Source of the DNA: Pseudomonas lini
Lineage (GTDB): Bacteria > Pseudomonadota > Gammaproteobacteria > Pseudomonadales > Pseudomonadaceae
Assembly (NCBI RefSeq): GCF_964063345.1
Contig: NZ_OZ061318.1
Span: 186,001 to 250,000 of the forward strand
Length of the DNA: 64,000 bases
Direction: 5' to 3'
Part shown: in pieces, positions 18,067 to 27,801 of the stretch
How positions within the stretch are numbered: position 1 is the first letter of the stretch
Layout: every line of letters starts with the position of its first letter
Notes under the pieces: model-generated
What the model was told of the DNA's origin: nothing
The model's input: the letters and a program-made list of their open reading frames with translations, nothing else
Databases searched by the model: none
Position numbers and translations under genes: made by a program

Positions 18067-19359
18067 ATGAGTCAGCCCCGCGCAACCAAAGTCCTGGTGA
18101 TTGGTTACGTCTGGCCCGAGCCCCGCTCTTCTGCGGCCAGTGGGCATGTGATGCAAATTCTCGATACGTTCCTGCAGCAAGGCTGGGACATCACCTTCAG
18201 CAGCCCGGCCGGCACCGGTGAGCACCGGGCAGATTTGACGGCGTTGGGCATTCGCGAAGTGCCGATCGAGTTGAATAACAGCAGTTTCGACACCTTTGTC
18301 AATGAACTGGCACCGGATATCGTGTTGTTCGACCAGTTCATGATGGAAGAACAGTTCGGCTGGCGAGTAGAGAAACACTGCCCCGATGCTCTGCGTGTAC
18401 TGGAGACCTCCGACCTGCAAAGCCTGCGACATGCCCGGCACCAGCGGCTCAAGGAGCGCTTGAAGGCCAGTGATGACACCAATGACTTCAGTGAGTTGTT
18501 CGCCCCGGCATTGCCAGAAGAGTTCGAGCTCATGGCCGATACCGATCTGGCAAAACGAGAGATCGCCGCGCTGTATCGCTGTGACTTGAACCTGATGATC
18601 TCCGAAGTCGAGATCGAACTGCTGGTCGAGCAGTTCAAACTGCCACGCAACTTGCTGCACTGGTGTCCGCTGATGGTCGATGCGCCGAGTGTGCCGCCGC
18701 CAGCCTTTGAAGATCGTGCGCATTTCCTCAGTATTGGTAACTTCCGGCACGCGCCCAACTGGGATGCCGTGCTCTGGATGAAAACCACGATCTGGCCGCT
18801 GATCCGTGCGCAGTTGCCAGAGGCGCAACTGCATATCTATGGCGCCTATACGCCGCCCAAAGCCACCGCGCTGCACAATGCGGCCCAAGGGTTTCATGTG
18901 ATGAACTGGGCAGAAGATGCCTTGCAAGTCATGTCCGCGGCCCGGGTGTGCCTGGCGCCATTACGCTTCGGTGCGGGTATCAAAGGCAAGATCGTCGACG
19001 CCATGCTGTGCGGCACACCCAATGTCACCACCCCGATTGGCGCAGAAGCGATGCACGGCGAACAGCCGTGGCCGGGCGCCGTTACCCGAACTGCGCGTGA
19101 GTTCGCCGATTGTGCCGTGCAGCTTTATACCGATAAGGTTTGCTGGATGAAGGCCCAGGAAAATGGGCAATCTCTGTTAGCCAATCGTTACCAGCAATCC
19201 GTTCATGGGGCCGCTCTAATCGAAAAACTGCTTTATAGCCAACAGCATCTCGCACACATCAGAAGAGATAACTTTACTGGCGGCATGCTGCGCCACCATC
19301 AACATAAAAGTACGCAATATATGGCGCAGTGGATTGAAGCGAAAAATAGAAATCAATAA
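18067..19359 (+). CDS. Glycosyltransferase (GT-B fold, GT4-like)
   Basis: A 430-residue soluble protein with an N-terminal Rossmann half (KVLVIGYVWPEPRSSAASGH, about 8-27) and a C-terminal sugar-nucleotide half: FLSIGNFRHAPNWDAVLW near 218-235, then LAPLRFGAGIKGKIVDAM with the E/G-rich binding loop near 297-314. Members transfer sugars from nucleotide donors to glycans, lipids or proteins; no acceptor can be named. It follows a response regulator and has no neighbouring polysaccharide genes. Confidence 0.75.
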   Translation: MSQPRATKVLVIGYVWPEPRSSAASGHVMQILDTFLQQGWDITFSSPAGTGEHRADLTALGIREVPIELNNSSFDTFVNELAPDIVLFDQFMMEEQFGWRVEKHCPDALRVLETSDLQSLRHARHQRLKERLKASDDTNDFSELFAPALPEEFELMADTDLAKREIAALYRCDLNLMISEVEIELLVEQFKLPRNLLHWCPLMVDAPSVPPPAFEDRAHFLSIGNFRHAPNWDAVLWMKTTIWPLIRAQLPEAQLHIYGAYTPPKATALHNAAQGFHVMNWAEDALQVMSAARVCLAPLRFGAGIKGKIVDAMLCGTPNVTTPIGAEAMHGEQPWPGAVTRTAREFADCAVQLYTDKVCWMKAQENGQSLLANRYQQSVHGAALIEKLLYSQQHLAHIRRDNFTGGMLRHHQHKSTQYMAQWIEAKNRNQ

Positions 19360-19524
19360 GCACTGACTTTCAATCGGCGCGCCACAGCCTAATAACATTA
19401 TTTGCATAACGTTTTTTATTGGCTGTTTCGCTCGCCTACCTTATAAATATCACCCGCCTTCTTACAGACACTAAGCGCGGTACTTTTTTATTATCACCGT
19501 TTAACCCATGCAAGGATGCATACC

Positions 19525-20382
19525 ATGAACGATTACACTTTTAGCCGTTGGATGGCGAACACCCCTGGCATTGACTCAATGACACTCAACGAGTTGATCC
19601 TGCCTGGCGCCCACAACGCTGGCGTAGACAAAAAGGCAACTTACGTGACGCCCGGTGTTTCTCACTGGGCTGCTTGCCAAAACAACTCCTTTTACGACCA
19701 ATTGAATAACGGTGCACGCGCGCTTGATGTAAGAGTCGAATACAACCTCGACGCCAGAGGGGTTGGCACATTCTGGTTCCAGCACAACGGCTTCCGATCA
19801 TCCCGGTCGCTGGAAAACCTGGTCATGCAGGTGAGTCGTTTTCTTCAGGAGAACCCCGACGAATTCGTCTTGCTCGACTTCCATGAATTGAAATCCGCCC
19901 AAGCCCCCTTTGATTACAAGGAGTTCAACCGATTTCTCCTGACACATCTGGACCAGAGAATCATCCCGTTTGGTAACCGATACATGAACCTCGGTCAACT
20001 GAAGCGGGACAGTCGTACCCAGCGGGTATGGATTGCTGCCGAGTACCATCCGGATCTGGATCAACACTGGTTACTCTCCAGCATTCAACACGAATGGAGC
20101 GGTGAATCGCTGACCAGTGTCGAGGAGGTGCGAGCGCTTATCGCTCGCGTGACGCAAAACCCTCCGTCATCCCGGGTGCCATGGTCACTCTCCGCAACCA
20201 GTTATACGGCACCCGGTGGCCCCACAGACATCAAGGAGCACCTTGATCTATGGTTCGACCCCGCCCCCGACAGCTGGATCTTGAAATGCAGCATTATTAA
20301 CGCGGACTTCTTTGAAGAATCGAAACTCGTGTCCAATTGCCGCACCGCTAACATAATCAAAGCCCAGGCGCTCAATAAATAG
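19525..20382 (+). CDS. PI-PLC X-domain phosphodiesterase, no signal peptide
   Basis: A 285-residue protein from the ATG at 19525 (AAGG nine bases upstream; an ATG at 19516 is the alternative). It shows the phosphatidylinositol-specific phospholipase C core: first catalytic His in LPGAHNAG (His30), second in FWFQHNG (His87), plus ALDVR and FVLLDFHEL. There is no signal peptide or membrane segment. Base composition is visibly less GC-rich than both neighbours, and a 165-bp AT-rich stretch precedes it, suggesting horizontal origin. Whether it acts on phosphoinositides, another lipid, or as an injected effector is not known. Confidence 0.7.
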   Translation: MNDYTFSRWMANTPGIDSMTLNELILPGAHNAGVDKKATYVTPGVSHWAACQNNSFYDQLNNGARALDVRVEYNLDARGVGTFWFQHNGFRSSRSLENLVMQVSRFLQENPDEFVLLDFHELKSAQAPFDYKEFNRFLLTHLDQRIIPFGNRYMNLGQLKRDSRTQRVWIAAEYHPDLDQHWLLSSIQHEWSGESLTSVEEVRALIARVTQNPPSSRVPWSLSATSYTAPGGPTDIKEHLDLWFDPAPDSWILKCSIINADFFEESKLVSNCRTANIIKAQALNK

Positions 20383-20538
20383 ATGCCTCTAGGGGTTGTG
20401 TCAGATGTGCCGGTTTTTCACGCACTGGGCGATGGGAGTAAGCCCTTTGTAAGCCACCCAGCGTGCGATCGCTACACTGGCGTTCCGCACGACGAAAGAG
20501 GCATGATCAACGGGCGATAACAATAAAAGTGTCCCGAT

Positions 20539-21444
20539 ATGAGCCGACCAGCCAGAGTTACCGATCCTTCCTACGAATTGATGGACGACCACAACGGGTT
20601 GTCTATCATCTATCGTCAGCACGGCTTCCCCTGCCCTTTGGTGCGCTGGCATTTCCACAAGGAATACGAACTGCACCTGATTGTCGCCAGCTCCGGCAAG
20701 GTGTTCATCGGTGACTACATCGGTAATTTCTACCCGGAAACGCTGTTTTTGACCGGACCCAACCTGCCCCACAACTGGATCAGCCAGGTCGCCGAAGACG
20801 AAGTGGTGCCCAAGCGCGACATGCTGGTCAATTTCACTGACGAACTGTTTGAAAGCGGCCATCAGGTGTTCGCCGAACTCAAGACGCTCGCACCCTTGCT
20901 GGAGCGCGCGCAGTACGGCATCGAGTTTCGCTGCAAGCGCACGATCCGCCAGGCCATGACCTTGATGCAGCGCATCGCTGATACCAAGGGCATGACTCGG
21001 CTGGGGCACTTTTTCATTCTGCTGGAGTTGCTGGCAGCGTCCGATGATTATCAGTTGCTGTCCGGTGCGACGACGCCGCAATTGGCCGATGAACACAATA
21101 TCGACCGCACCAACCGGGCGGTGGATTACATCTTTGCCCATTACGCCCGGGAACTGCCGCTGGAAGAAGTCGCCGAGCACCTGGGCCTGAAGCCGACCTA
21201 CTTCAGCCGAGTGTTCAAACAGGCCACCGGGCGCTGCTTCATCGAATTCGTCAATCGCCTGCGCATCAGTAAATCCTGCGAGCTGCTGGCCGATGGCGAC
21301 AAAACGGTGACCGATGTGTGTTTCGAATCGGGCTTCAATAATATTTCCAACTTCAACCGGCGCTTCCAACAGCTCAAGGGCATGACGCCGTCGCACTACC
21401 GGCGGTTGGCGGTGCAGCGTTTGACTGAGCAAAACCTGGGCTGA
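20539..21444 (+). CDS. mtlR: AraC-family activator of the mannitol/arabitol operon, MtlR
   Basis: Transcription factor of 301 residues: an N-terminal cupin-like ligand domain (about 20-130, RWHFHKEYELHLIV) and a C-terminal double helix-turn-helix (about 190-290, LEEVAEHLGLKPTYFSRVFK and VCFESGFNNISNFNRRF). In P. fluorescens MtlR activates mtlEFGKDYZ in response to mannitol, arabitol or sorbitol. It is encoded immediately upstream of mtlE in the same direction, as in that species, with a 323-bp gap that holds a decayed REP pair and candidate operator repeats. Confidence 0.88.
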   Translation: MSRPARVTDPSYELMDDHNGLSIIYRQHGFPCPLVRWHFHKEYELHLIVASSGKVFIGDYIGNFYPETLFLTGPNLPHNWISQVAEDEVVPKRDMLVNFTDELFESGHQVFAELKTLAPLLERAQYGIEFRCKRTIRQAMTLMQRIADTKGMTRLGHFFILLELLAASDDYQLLSGATTPQLADEHNIDRTNRAVDYIFAHYARELPLEEVAEHLGLKPTYFSRVFKQATGRCFIEFVNRLRISKSCELLADGDKTVTDVCFESGFNNISNFNRRFQQLKGMTPSHYRRLAVQRLTEQNLG

Positions 21445-21474
21445 AGGCCTTGGTCATGTGGTGATTTTCAGATC

Positions 21475-21545
21475 GCCTTCGCGGGCAAGTCGGATCGCCG
21501 CACCGCTCGCGCCTACAAGAGCAAGGCTTGCCCGCGAAAGGGCCG
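21475..21545. repeat. Diverged REP pair downstream of mtlR
   Basis: 'cgccttcgcgggcaagtcgg' near 21474 and 'gcaaggcttgcccgcgaaag' near 21521 are inverted halves with a short, damaged loop. It occupies the first part of the mtlR-mtlE gap. Confidence 0.6.
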
Positions 21546-21612
21546 CTGAAACCTGTACAAATTCAATGACCGCCCGCCTCTGCAAAGCCTGTCCTTGCAT
21601 CTCCCGCTCAAA

Positions 21613-21644
21613 AGTCCAGTGCAAAAAAGTATCGGTCACAGTGC
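21613..21644 (+). promoter_or_regulatory. Candidate MtlR operator upstream of mtlE
   Basis: Two direct repeats, agtccagtgc (21613-21622) and ggtcacagtgc (21634-21644), lie about 21-22 bp apart, two helical turns, as AraC-family dimers prefer. They are about 125 bp before the mtlE ATG. The assignment to MtlR is inference from position and family habit. Confidence 0.35.
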
Positions 21645-21767
21645 GATGGATGATTTGTCAGCCCATCGATAGAAGGCTGTAATCAGTGCACATTCTTCCT
21701 CCGCAGGAAGACACAAAAACAATAACTGTCCTTCTGTAACCCGCCGGGTGCAGAAAAGGAGTGCACG

Positions 21768-23078
21768 ATGCAACCTTCGGTAAAAGCTCTGCTTGCTCTC
21801 ACCTGCATGACCCTCAGTAGCGTCAGCCTCGGCGCCCTGACCCTGACCATTGCCACCGTCAACAACAGCGACATGATCCGCATGCAAAAACTCTCGAAAA
21901 CCTTCGAGGCCGAGCATCCGGACATCAAGCTCAATTGGGTGGTGCTCGAAGAAAACGTCCTGCGCCAACGCCTGACTACCGACATCGCTACCCAGGGCGG
22001 ACAGTTCGATGTGTTGACCATCGGCATGTACGAAGCCGCACTCTGGGGCGCCAAGGGTTGGCTTGAACCGATGAAGGACTTGCCGGCCACCTACGCCCTC
22101 GACGACGTGTTCCCTTCGGTCCGTGAAGGCCTTTCGGTCAAGGGCACGCTCTATGCCCTGCCGTTCTACGCAGAAAGCTCCATCACCTATTACCGCACCG
22201 ATCTGTTCAAGGACGCCGGGCTGACCATGCCCGAACGCCCGACCTGGACTCAGATCAGTGAATTTGCCAGCAAACTCACCAATAAAGACAAAGAACAGTA
22301 CGGCATCTGCCTGCGCGGCAAGGCTGGCTGGGGCGAGAACATGGCGCTGATCACCACTGTCGCCAATGCTTACGGCGCACGCTGGTTCGATGAAAAATGG
22401 CAGCCAGAATTCACCGGGCCCGAGTGGAAGAATGCGCTGAACTTCTATGTCGACACCATGAAGAAGTCCGGCCCGCCGGGCGCATCGAGCAACGGCTTCA
22501 ACGAAAACCTGGCGCTGTTCAACAGTGGCAAGTGTGCGATCTGGGTCGATGCCAGCGTCGCCGGTTCATTCGTCACCGACAAGACCCAAAGCAAGGTCAG
22601 CGATCACGTCGGCTTCACCTACGCACCGCATGAAACCACCGACAAAGGGTCGGCCTGGTTGTATTCCTGGGCACTGGCCATTCCGACCAGTTCCAAGGCC
22701 AAGGACGCGGCGAAAACGTTCAGCGCCTGGGCCACCTCCAAGGAATACGGTGCCCTGGTCGCAGAAAAAGACGGCATCGCCAACGTGCCGCCAGGCACTC
22801 GCGCCTCGACCTACACCGAGGCCTACATGAATGCCGCGCCGTTCGCCAAGGTGACGCTGGAATCGCTGAAAGCGGCGGACCCGAGTAAACCGTCGCTCAA
22901 ACCCGTGCCCTACATCGGCATCCAGTTGGTGACCATCCCTGAATTCCAGGCCGTGGGCACCCAGGTCGGCAAGCTGTTTTCGGCAGCGCTGATCGCCCAG
23001 ACCACGGTCGACCAGGCCCTGACCGCCGCCCAGTCAACCACCGAACGTGAGATGAAGCGCGCCGGTTACCCCAAGTAA
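21768..23078 (+). CDS. mtlE: Polyol ABC transporter substrate-binding protein MtlE
   Basis: Periplasmic binding protein of the CUT1 class, 436 residues, with a Sec signal peptide of about 22 residues (ending SVSLG) and a bilobed SBP fold (TIATVNNSDMIRMQKLS at the mature start; a YALPFYAESSITYYR hinge region). It captures mannitol, glucitol or arabitol for MtlFG-K. The ATG has AAAGGAG upstream. First gene of the operon; a REPIN follows directly before mtlF, an arrangement that can lower expression of downstream genes relative to this abundant protein. Confidence 0.92.
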   Translation: MQPSVKALLALTCMTLSSVSLGALTLTIATVNNSDMIRMQKLSKTFEAEHPDIKLNWVVLEENVLRQRLTTDIATQGGQFDVLTIGMYEAALWGAKGWLEPMKDLPATYALDDVFPSVREGLSVKGTLYALPFYAESSITYYRTDLFKDAGLTMPERPTWTQISEFASKLTNKDKEQYGICLRGKAGWGENMALITTVANAYGARWFDEKWQPEFTGPEWKNALNFYVDTMKKSGPPGASSNGFNENLALFNSGKCAIWVDASVAGSFVTDKTQSKVSDHVGFTYAPHETTDKGSAWLYSWALAIPTSSKAKDAAKTFSAWATSKEYGALVAEKDGIANVPPGTRASTYTEAYMNAAPFAKVTLESLKAADPSKPSLKPVPYIGIQLVTIPEFQAVGTQVGKLFSAALIAQTTVDQALTAAQSTTEREMKRAGYPK

Positions 23079-23090
23079 CCATCCCCTTAC

Positions 23091-23186
23091 CCTGTGGGAG
23101 CGGGCTTGCCCGCGATAGCGATGGATCAGTCATGAAGATGTGTCTGGTGTACCGGCCGCTTCGCGGGCAAGCCCGCTCCCACAGGG
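23091..23186. repeat. REPIN between mtlE and mtlF
   Basis: Inverted arms 'cctgtgggagcgggcttgcc' and 'gggcaagcccgctcccacag' enclose a loop of about 45 bases. It lies 12 bp after the mtlE stop inside the operon. Confidence 0.88.
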
Positions 23187-23252
23187 TTAGCGTCGATGTC
23201 GGGAATACCTACTGTCCTGAACATGTATCTGCACTTAATCGGTTCTATCGCC

Positions 23253-24179
23253 ATGAATATTTCAACTGTCAAAGCTCACATGGACATCCCCCAACCGGTG
23301 CGTAAAAGCCGGTTGAGCAACCCCGGCTGGTTTCTGGTCAGCCCCTCGGTAGCGTTGTTGCTGCTGTGGATGATCGTGCCGCTGGGCATGACCGTTTACT
23401 TTTCAATGATTCGCTACAACCTGCTCTACCCCGGTGAAAACCAGTTCGTGGGGCTAGAGAACTTCAGCTACTTTCTGAGCGACTCGGGCTTCCTGCCCGG
23501 CGCCACCAACACCCTGTTGCTGGTGGGCAGCGTGCTGCTGATCAGCGTGGTGTTCGGTGTGTTGATCAGCGCGTTGCTGGAGGCCAGTGAGTTTCTCGGT
23601 CGAGGCATCGTGCGGGTGATGTTGATCTCGCCGTTCTTCATCATGCCCACCGTCGGTGCGCTGATCTGGAAAAACCTGATTTTCCATCCGGTCTCGGGGA
23701 TTCTCGCCTACCTCTGGAAGCTGTTCGGCGCGCAGCCGGTGGACTGGCTGGCGCACTACCCGCTGCTGTCGATCATCATCATTGTTTCCTGGCAATGGCT
23801 GCCCTTCGCGATCCTGATCCTGATGACCGCCATGCAGTCCCTCGATCAGGAGCAGAAAGAAGCCGCACGCCTGGACGGTGCCGGTCCCATCGCGATTTTC
23901 TGGCACCTGACCCTGCCGCACCTGGCCCGGCCAATCGCGGTGGTGGTGATGATTGAAACCATCTTCCTGCTGTCTGTGTTCGCCGAAATTTTCACCACCA
24001 CCAACGGTGGTCCCGGCTACGCCTCGACCAACCTCGCCTACCTGATCTACAACCAGGCGCTGGTGCAGTTCGACGTCGGCATGGCGTCCGCCGGTGGTTT
24101 GATTGCGGTGTTGATTGCCAACGTCGCGGCCATCGTGCTGGTACGAATGATCGGCAAAAACCTGACAGACAAAGCCTGA
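23253..24179 (+). CDS. mtlF: Polyol ABC transporter permease MtlF
   Basis: Inner-membrane permease of the MalF type, 308 residues from the ATG at 23253. Six membrane helices are visible (first at about 25-50, PSVALLLLWMIVPLGMTVYF) with the EAA loop that contacts the ATPase (EAARLDGAGPIAIFWHLTLP near 205-224). The open frame reaches 23196, but the shorter start fits the family. It forms a heterodimer with MtlG, whose gene begins 10 bp downstream. Confidence 0.9.
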   Translation: MNISTVKAHMDIPQPVRKSRLSNPGWFLVSPSVALLLLWMIVPLGMTVYFSMIRYNLLYPGENQFVGLENFSYFLSDSGFLPGATNTLLLVGSVLLISVVFGVLISALLEASEFLGRGIVRVMLISPFFIMPTVGALIWKNLIFHPVSGILAYLWKLFGAQPVDWLAHYPLLSIIIIVSWQWLPFAILILMTAMQSLDQEQKEAARLDGAGPIAIFWHLTLPHLARPIAVVVMIETIFLLSVFAEIFTTTNGGPGYASTNLAYLIYNQALVQFDVGMASAGGLIAVLIANVAAIVLVRMIGKNLTDKA

Positions 24180-24189
24180 GGCCTGCGCC

Positions 24190-25020
24190 ATGACTCTTCA
24201 ACAATCCCGCCGCCTGCAAAGCCTGCTGCTCGGCACTCTGGCCTGGGCCATCGCCATCCTGATTTTCTTCCCGATCTTCTGGATGGTGCTGACCAGTTTT
24301 AAAACCGAAATTGATGCGTTCGCCACGCCGCCGCAGTTCATCTTCACGCCGACGCTTGCGAACTACCTGCACATCAACGAGCGCAGCGACTACTTCAGCT
24401 TCGCCTGGAACTCGGTGGTGATTTCTTTCAGCGCCACAGCCCTGTGCCTGCTGATCGCGGTGCCGGCGGCCTACTCGATGGCGTTCTACGAAACCCAGCG
24501 CACCAAAGGCACGCTGCTGTGGATGCTCTCGACCAAGATGCTGCCGCCGGTGGGCGTGCTGATGCCGATCTACCTGCTGGCCAAGAGTTTCGGCTTGCTG
24601 GACACGCGGATCGCGCTGATCGTGATCTACACGCTGATCAACCTGCCGATCGTGGTCTGGATGATTTACACCTACTTCAAAGACATCCCCAAAGACATCC
24701 TCGAAGCCGCACGCCTGGACGGCGCAACGCTGTGGCAGGAAATGGTTCGGGTGTTGCTGCCGATCGCCAAGGGCGGCCTGGCTTCCACGGTTTTACTGTC
24801 GCTGATCCTGTGCTGGAACGAAGCATTCTGGTCGCTGAACCTGACCTCATCGAAGGCCGCGCCACTGACCGCGTTGATCGCCTCGTATTCGAGTCCTGAA
24901 GGTCTGTTCTGGGCCAAGTTGTCGGCGGTGTCGACCCTGGCCTGTGCGCCGATCCTGATCTTCGGCTGGATCAGCCAGAAACAATTGGTCCGCGGCCTGT
25001 CGTTTGGCGCCGTGAAATGA
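24190..25020 (+). CDS. mtlG: Polyol ABC transporter permease MtlG
   Basis: Second permease of the CUT1 importer, MalG type, 276 residues, with six membrane helices and the EAA loop EAARLDGATLWQEMVRVLLP (about 175-194). A GAGG ribosome site overlaps the end of the mtlF region. It pairs with MtlF and the ATPase MtlK; a REPIN separates it from mtlK. Confidence 0.9.
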   Translation: MTLQQSRRLQSLLLGTLAWAIAILIFFPIFWMVLTSFKTEIDAFATPPQFIFTPTLANYLHINERSDYFSFAWNSVVISFSATALCLLIAVPAAYSMAFYETQRTKGTLLWMLSTKMLPPVGVLMPIYLLAKSFGLLDTRIALIVIYTLINLPIVVWMIYTYFKDIPKDILEAARLDGATLWQEMVRVLLPIAKGGLASTVLLSLILCWNEAFWSLNLTSSKAAPLTALIASYSSPEGLFWAKLSAVSTLACAPILIFGWISQKQLVRGLSFGAVK

Positions 25021-25051
25021 ATGTCCCCGGATCCCTGATCTGACACAAAAC

Positions 25052-25146
25052 CCTGTGGGAGCGGGCTCGCCCGCGATGGCGTCGGCAAATTCAACCTGGA
25101 TGTCGGCTGCTAAATCGCCATCGCGGGCAAGCCCGCTCCCACAAAA
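25052..25146. repeat. REPIN between mtlG and mtlK
   Basis: Inverted arms 'ctgtgggagcgggctcgccc' and 'gcgggcaagcccgctcccac' about 40 bases apart, in the 168-bp gap between the permease and ATPase genes. Confidence 0.88.
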
Positions 25147-25188
25147 GGCTCACCAGGCGCAATTGAATTAACTCAAGCGGAGGCCCCC

Positions 25189-26292
25189 ATGGCCAACCTG
25201 AAAATCAAAAATCTGCAAAAAGGCTTCGAAGGTTTTTCCATCATCAAAGGCATCGACCTCGAAGTGAATGACAAGGAATTCGTGGTGTTCGTCGGCCCGT
25301 CAGGCTGCGGCAAATCCACCCTGTTGCGGCTGATCGCCGGCCTGGAAGAAGTCAGTGGCGGCACCATCGAACTGGATGGCCGCGACATCACCGAAGTCAG
25401 CCCGGCCAAGCGCGACCTGGCGATGGTGTTCCAGACCTACGCCCTGTACCCGCACATGAGCGTGCGCAAAAACATGTCGTTCGCGCTGGACCTGGCCGGT
25501 GTAGCAAAAGCCGAAGTCGAGAAAAAAGTCGGCGAAGCGGCGCGCATCCTTGAACTCGGGCCGATGCTGGAGCGCAAGCCGAAGCAACTGTCCGGTGGTC
25601 AGCGTCAACGCGTGGCCATCGGCCGGGCCATCGTGCGCAACCCGAAAATCTTCCTGTTCGACGAACCGCTGTCCAACCTCGACGCCGCCCTGCGGGTGCA
25701 GATGCGCCTGGAACTGTTGCGCCTGCACAAAGAACTGCAAGCCACGATGATCTACGTGACCCACGACCAGGTCGAAGCCATGACCATGGCCGACAAAGTC
25801 GTCGTCCTCAATGGCGGCAAGATCGAGCAAGTCGGTTCGCCACTGGACCTGTATCACCAGCCGGCCAATCTGTTTGTCGCAGGCTTCCTCGGCACGCCGA
25901 AAATGGGCTTCCTCAAGGGCAAAGTCACCCGCGTTAACGGCCAAAGCTGTGAAGTACTGCTGGACGCCGGAACCCGCATCACCCTGCCGCTCAGCGGTGC
26001 CAACCTGAGTGTCGGCGGCGCCGTGACCTTAGGGATTCGTCCGGAGCATCTGCAACTGGCGCAACCCGGTGACTGCACGCTGCAAGTCACGGCCGACGTC
26101 AGCGAACGCTTGGGCAGCGACACCTTTTGCCACGTCCTGACGTCTTCCGGCGAAGCGCTGACCATGCGCGTTCGCGGCGATCTGGCCAGCCGTTATGGCG
26201 AGACCCTGAGCCTGCATCTGGACGCTGAACACTGCCATTTATTCGATGCCGACGGCGTGGCGCTGACCCGCCCACTGCGCGCCGCAGCCTGA
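25189..26292 (+). CDS. mtlK: Polyol ABC transporter ATP-binding protein MtlK
   Basis: MalK-type ATPase of 367 residues: Walker [10 protein letters not shown] (about 37-45), Q-loop [11 protein letters not shown], signature [14 protein letters not shown] (about 134-147), Walker [13 protein letters not shown] and switch His in YVTHDQ, then a C-terminal TOBE/OB domain (about 240-360) that often receives regulatory signals. GGAGG upstream of the ATG. It powers the MtlEFG importer. Confidence 0.92.
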   Translation: MANLKIKNLQKGFEGFSIIKGIDLEVNDKEFVVFVGPSGCGKSTLLRLIAGLEEVSGGTIELDGRDITEVSPAKRDLAMVFQTYALYPHMSVRKNMSFALDLAGVAKAEVEKKVGEAARILELGPMLERKPKQLSGGQRQRVAIGRAIVRNPKIFLFDEPLSNLDAALRVQMRLELLRLHKELQATMIYVTHDQVEAMTMADKVVVLNGGKIEQVGSPLDLYHQPANLFVAGFLGTPKMGFLKGKVTRVNGQSCEVLLDAGTRITLPLSGANLSVGGAVTLGIRPEHLQLAQPGDCTLQVTADVSERLGSDTFCHVLTSSGEALTMRVRGDLASRYGETLSLHLDAEHCHLFDADGVALTRPLRAAA

Positions 26293-26306
26293 TCCGAGAG
26301 CATGCG

Positions 26307-27779
26307 ATGAAACTGAATAAACAGAACCTCAACCGCCTCGCCCGCGAGGTGGCCCTGCCCGCTTACAGCCTGAACGACACCCGCCAAGGCATCGCGCACA
26401 TTGGCGTCGGCGGTTTCCACCGCGCGCATCAGGCGTATTACACCGACGCCTTGATGAATACCGGCGAAGCACTGGACTGGGCGATTTGCGGGGTAGGCCT
26501 GCGCGCCGAGGACCGCCGCGCCCGGGACGATCTCAAAGAGCAGGACTATCTGTTTACCCTGTTCGAACTCGGCGACGCCGACGACGCCGAAGTGCGGGTT
26601 ATCGGCGCCATCCGCGACATGCTGCTGGCCGAAGACAGCGCCGAGGCGTTGATCGACAAACTCGCCGATCCAGACATCCGTATCGTCTCGCTGACCATCA
26701 CCGAAGGCGGCTATTGCATCGATGACAGCAACGGCGAGTTCATGGCGCACCTGCCGCAGATCCAGCATGATCTGGCTCACCCGAACGCACCGAAAACCGT
26801 GTTCGGTTTCCTCTGCGCCGCACTGGCCAAACGGCGTGCAGCCGGTACGCCCGCGTTCACACTGATGTCTTGCGATAACCTGCCGCACAACGGTGCCGTG
26901 ACCCGTAAAGCACTGCTGGCTTTCGCCGCCCTGCGCGATGCCGATCTGCGCGACTGGATCGAGCGCCATGTCAGCTTCCCTAACGCGATGGTCGACCGCA
27001 TCACGCCGATGACCAGTACCGAGCATCGTCTGCAACTGGCCGACAAACATGCGGTCGATGACGCTTGGCCGGTGGTCTGCGAACCGTTTGTGCAATGGGT
27101 GCTGGAAGACAAGTTCGTCAACGGTCGCCCGGCCTGGGAGAAGGTCGGCGTACAGTTCACCGACGACGTCACGCCTTACGAAGAGATGAAGATCAAACTG
27201 CTCAATGGCAGCCATCTGGCTTTGACCTATCTGGGCTTTTTGAAGGGTTACCGCTTCGTTCACGAAACCATGAACGACCCGCTGTTCGTGCGCTACATGC
27301 GCGCCTATATGGACCTGGACGTGACGCCGCAACTGGCGCCGGTGCCGGGGATCGACCTGACCGAGTACAAAAACACCCTGGTGGCGCGCTTCTCCAACCA
27401 GGCGATTGCCGATCAGCTGGAGCGGGTGTGTTCGGATGGCTCGTCGAAGTTTCCGAAGTTCACCGTGCCGACGATCAATCGCTTGATTGCCGACGGACAG
27501 GAGACCAAGCGTGCGGCGCTGGTGGTCGCGGCGTGGGCGCTGTACCTCAAAGGCGTGGATGAGCATGGCCAGACCTATGCAATTGCGGATCCGCGGGCGG
27601 CGTTCTGTCAGGCGCTGGTGGCCGATGATGTGTTGATCACTCAGCGGTTGCTGGAAGTTGAGGAGATTTTCGGGACCGCGATTCCGCGGTCTCCGGAGTT
27701 CGTCGCTGCGTTCGAGTGGTGCTGTAACAGCTTGCGGGAGGTTGGGGTGACCCGAACTTTGGAGCGGATTCTGGCGTAA
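26307..27779 (+). CDS. mtlD: Mannitol 2-dehydrogenase MtlD
   Basis: NAD-dependent long-chain polyol dehydrogenase of 490 residues that oxidises mannitol to fructose and arabitol to xylulose in P. fluorescens. The N-terminal nucleotide-binding region includes IAHIGVGGFHRAHQ (about 30-43), and the C-terminal catalytic domain includes the Lys/Asn/His constellation around KIKLLNGSHLAL (about 294-305). It begins 14 bp after mtlK. Its products feed the fructokinase and xylulokinase encoded downstream. Confidence 0.93.
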   Translation: MKLNKQNLNRLAREVALPAYSLNDTRQGIAHIGVGGFHRAHQAYYTDALMNTGEALDWAICGVGLRAEDRRARDDLKEQDYLFTLFELGDADDAEVRVIGAIRDMLLAEDSAEALIDKLADPDIRIVSLTITEGGYCIDDSNGEFMAHLPQIQHDLAHPNAPKTVFGFLCAALAKRRAAGTPAFTLMSCDNLPHNGAVTRKALLAFAALRDADLRDWIERHVSFPNAMVDRITPMTSTEHRLQLADKHAVDDAWPVVCEPFVQWVLEDKFVNGRPAWEKVGVQFTDDVTPYEEMKIKLLNGSHLALTYLGFLKGYRFVHETMNDPLFVRYMRAYMDLDVTPQLAPVPGIDLTEYKNTLVARFSNQAIADQLERVCSDGSSKFPKFTVPTINRLIADGQETKRAALVVAAWALYLKGVDEHGQTYAIADPRAAFCQALVADDVLITQRLLEVEEIFGTAIPRSPEFVAAFEWCCNSLREVGVTRTLERILA

Positions 27780-27801
27780 GCCCCTGCGGTGGAATTGCTG
27801 T

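Noticed and set aside
19385-19435. Hairpin cagcctaataa / ttattggctg after the glycosyltransferase gene as a terminator
   Set aside because: The stem has a bulge and a long loop and is not followed by a T-run, so not called.
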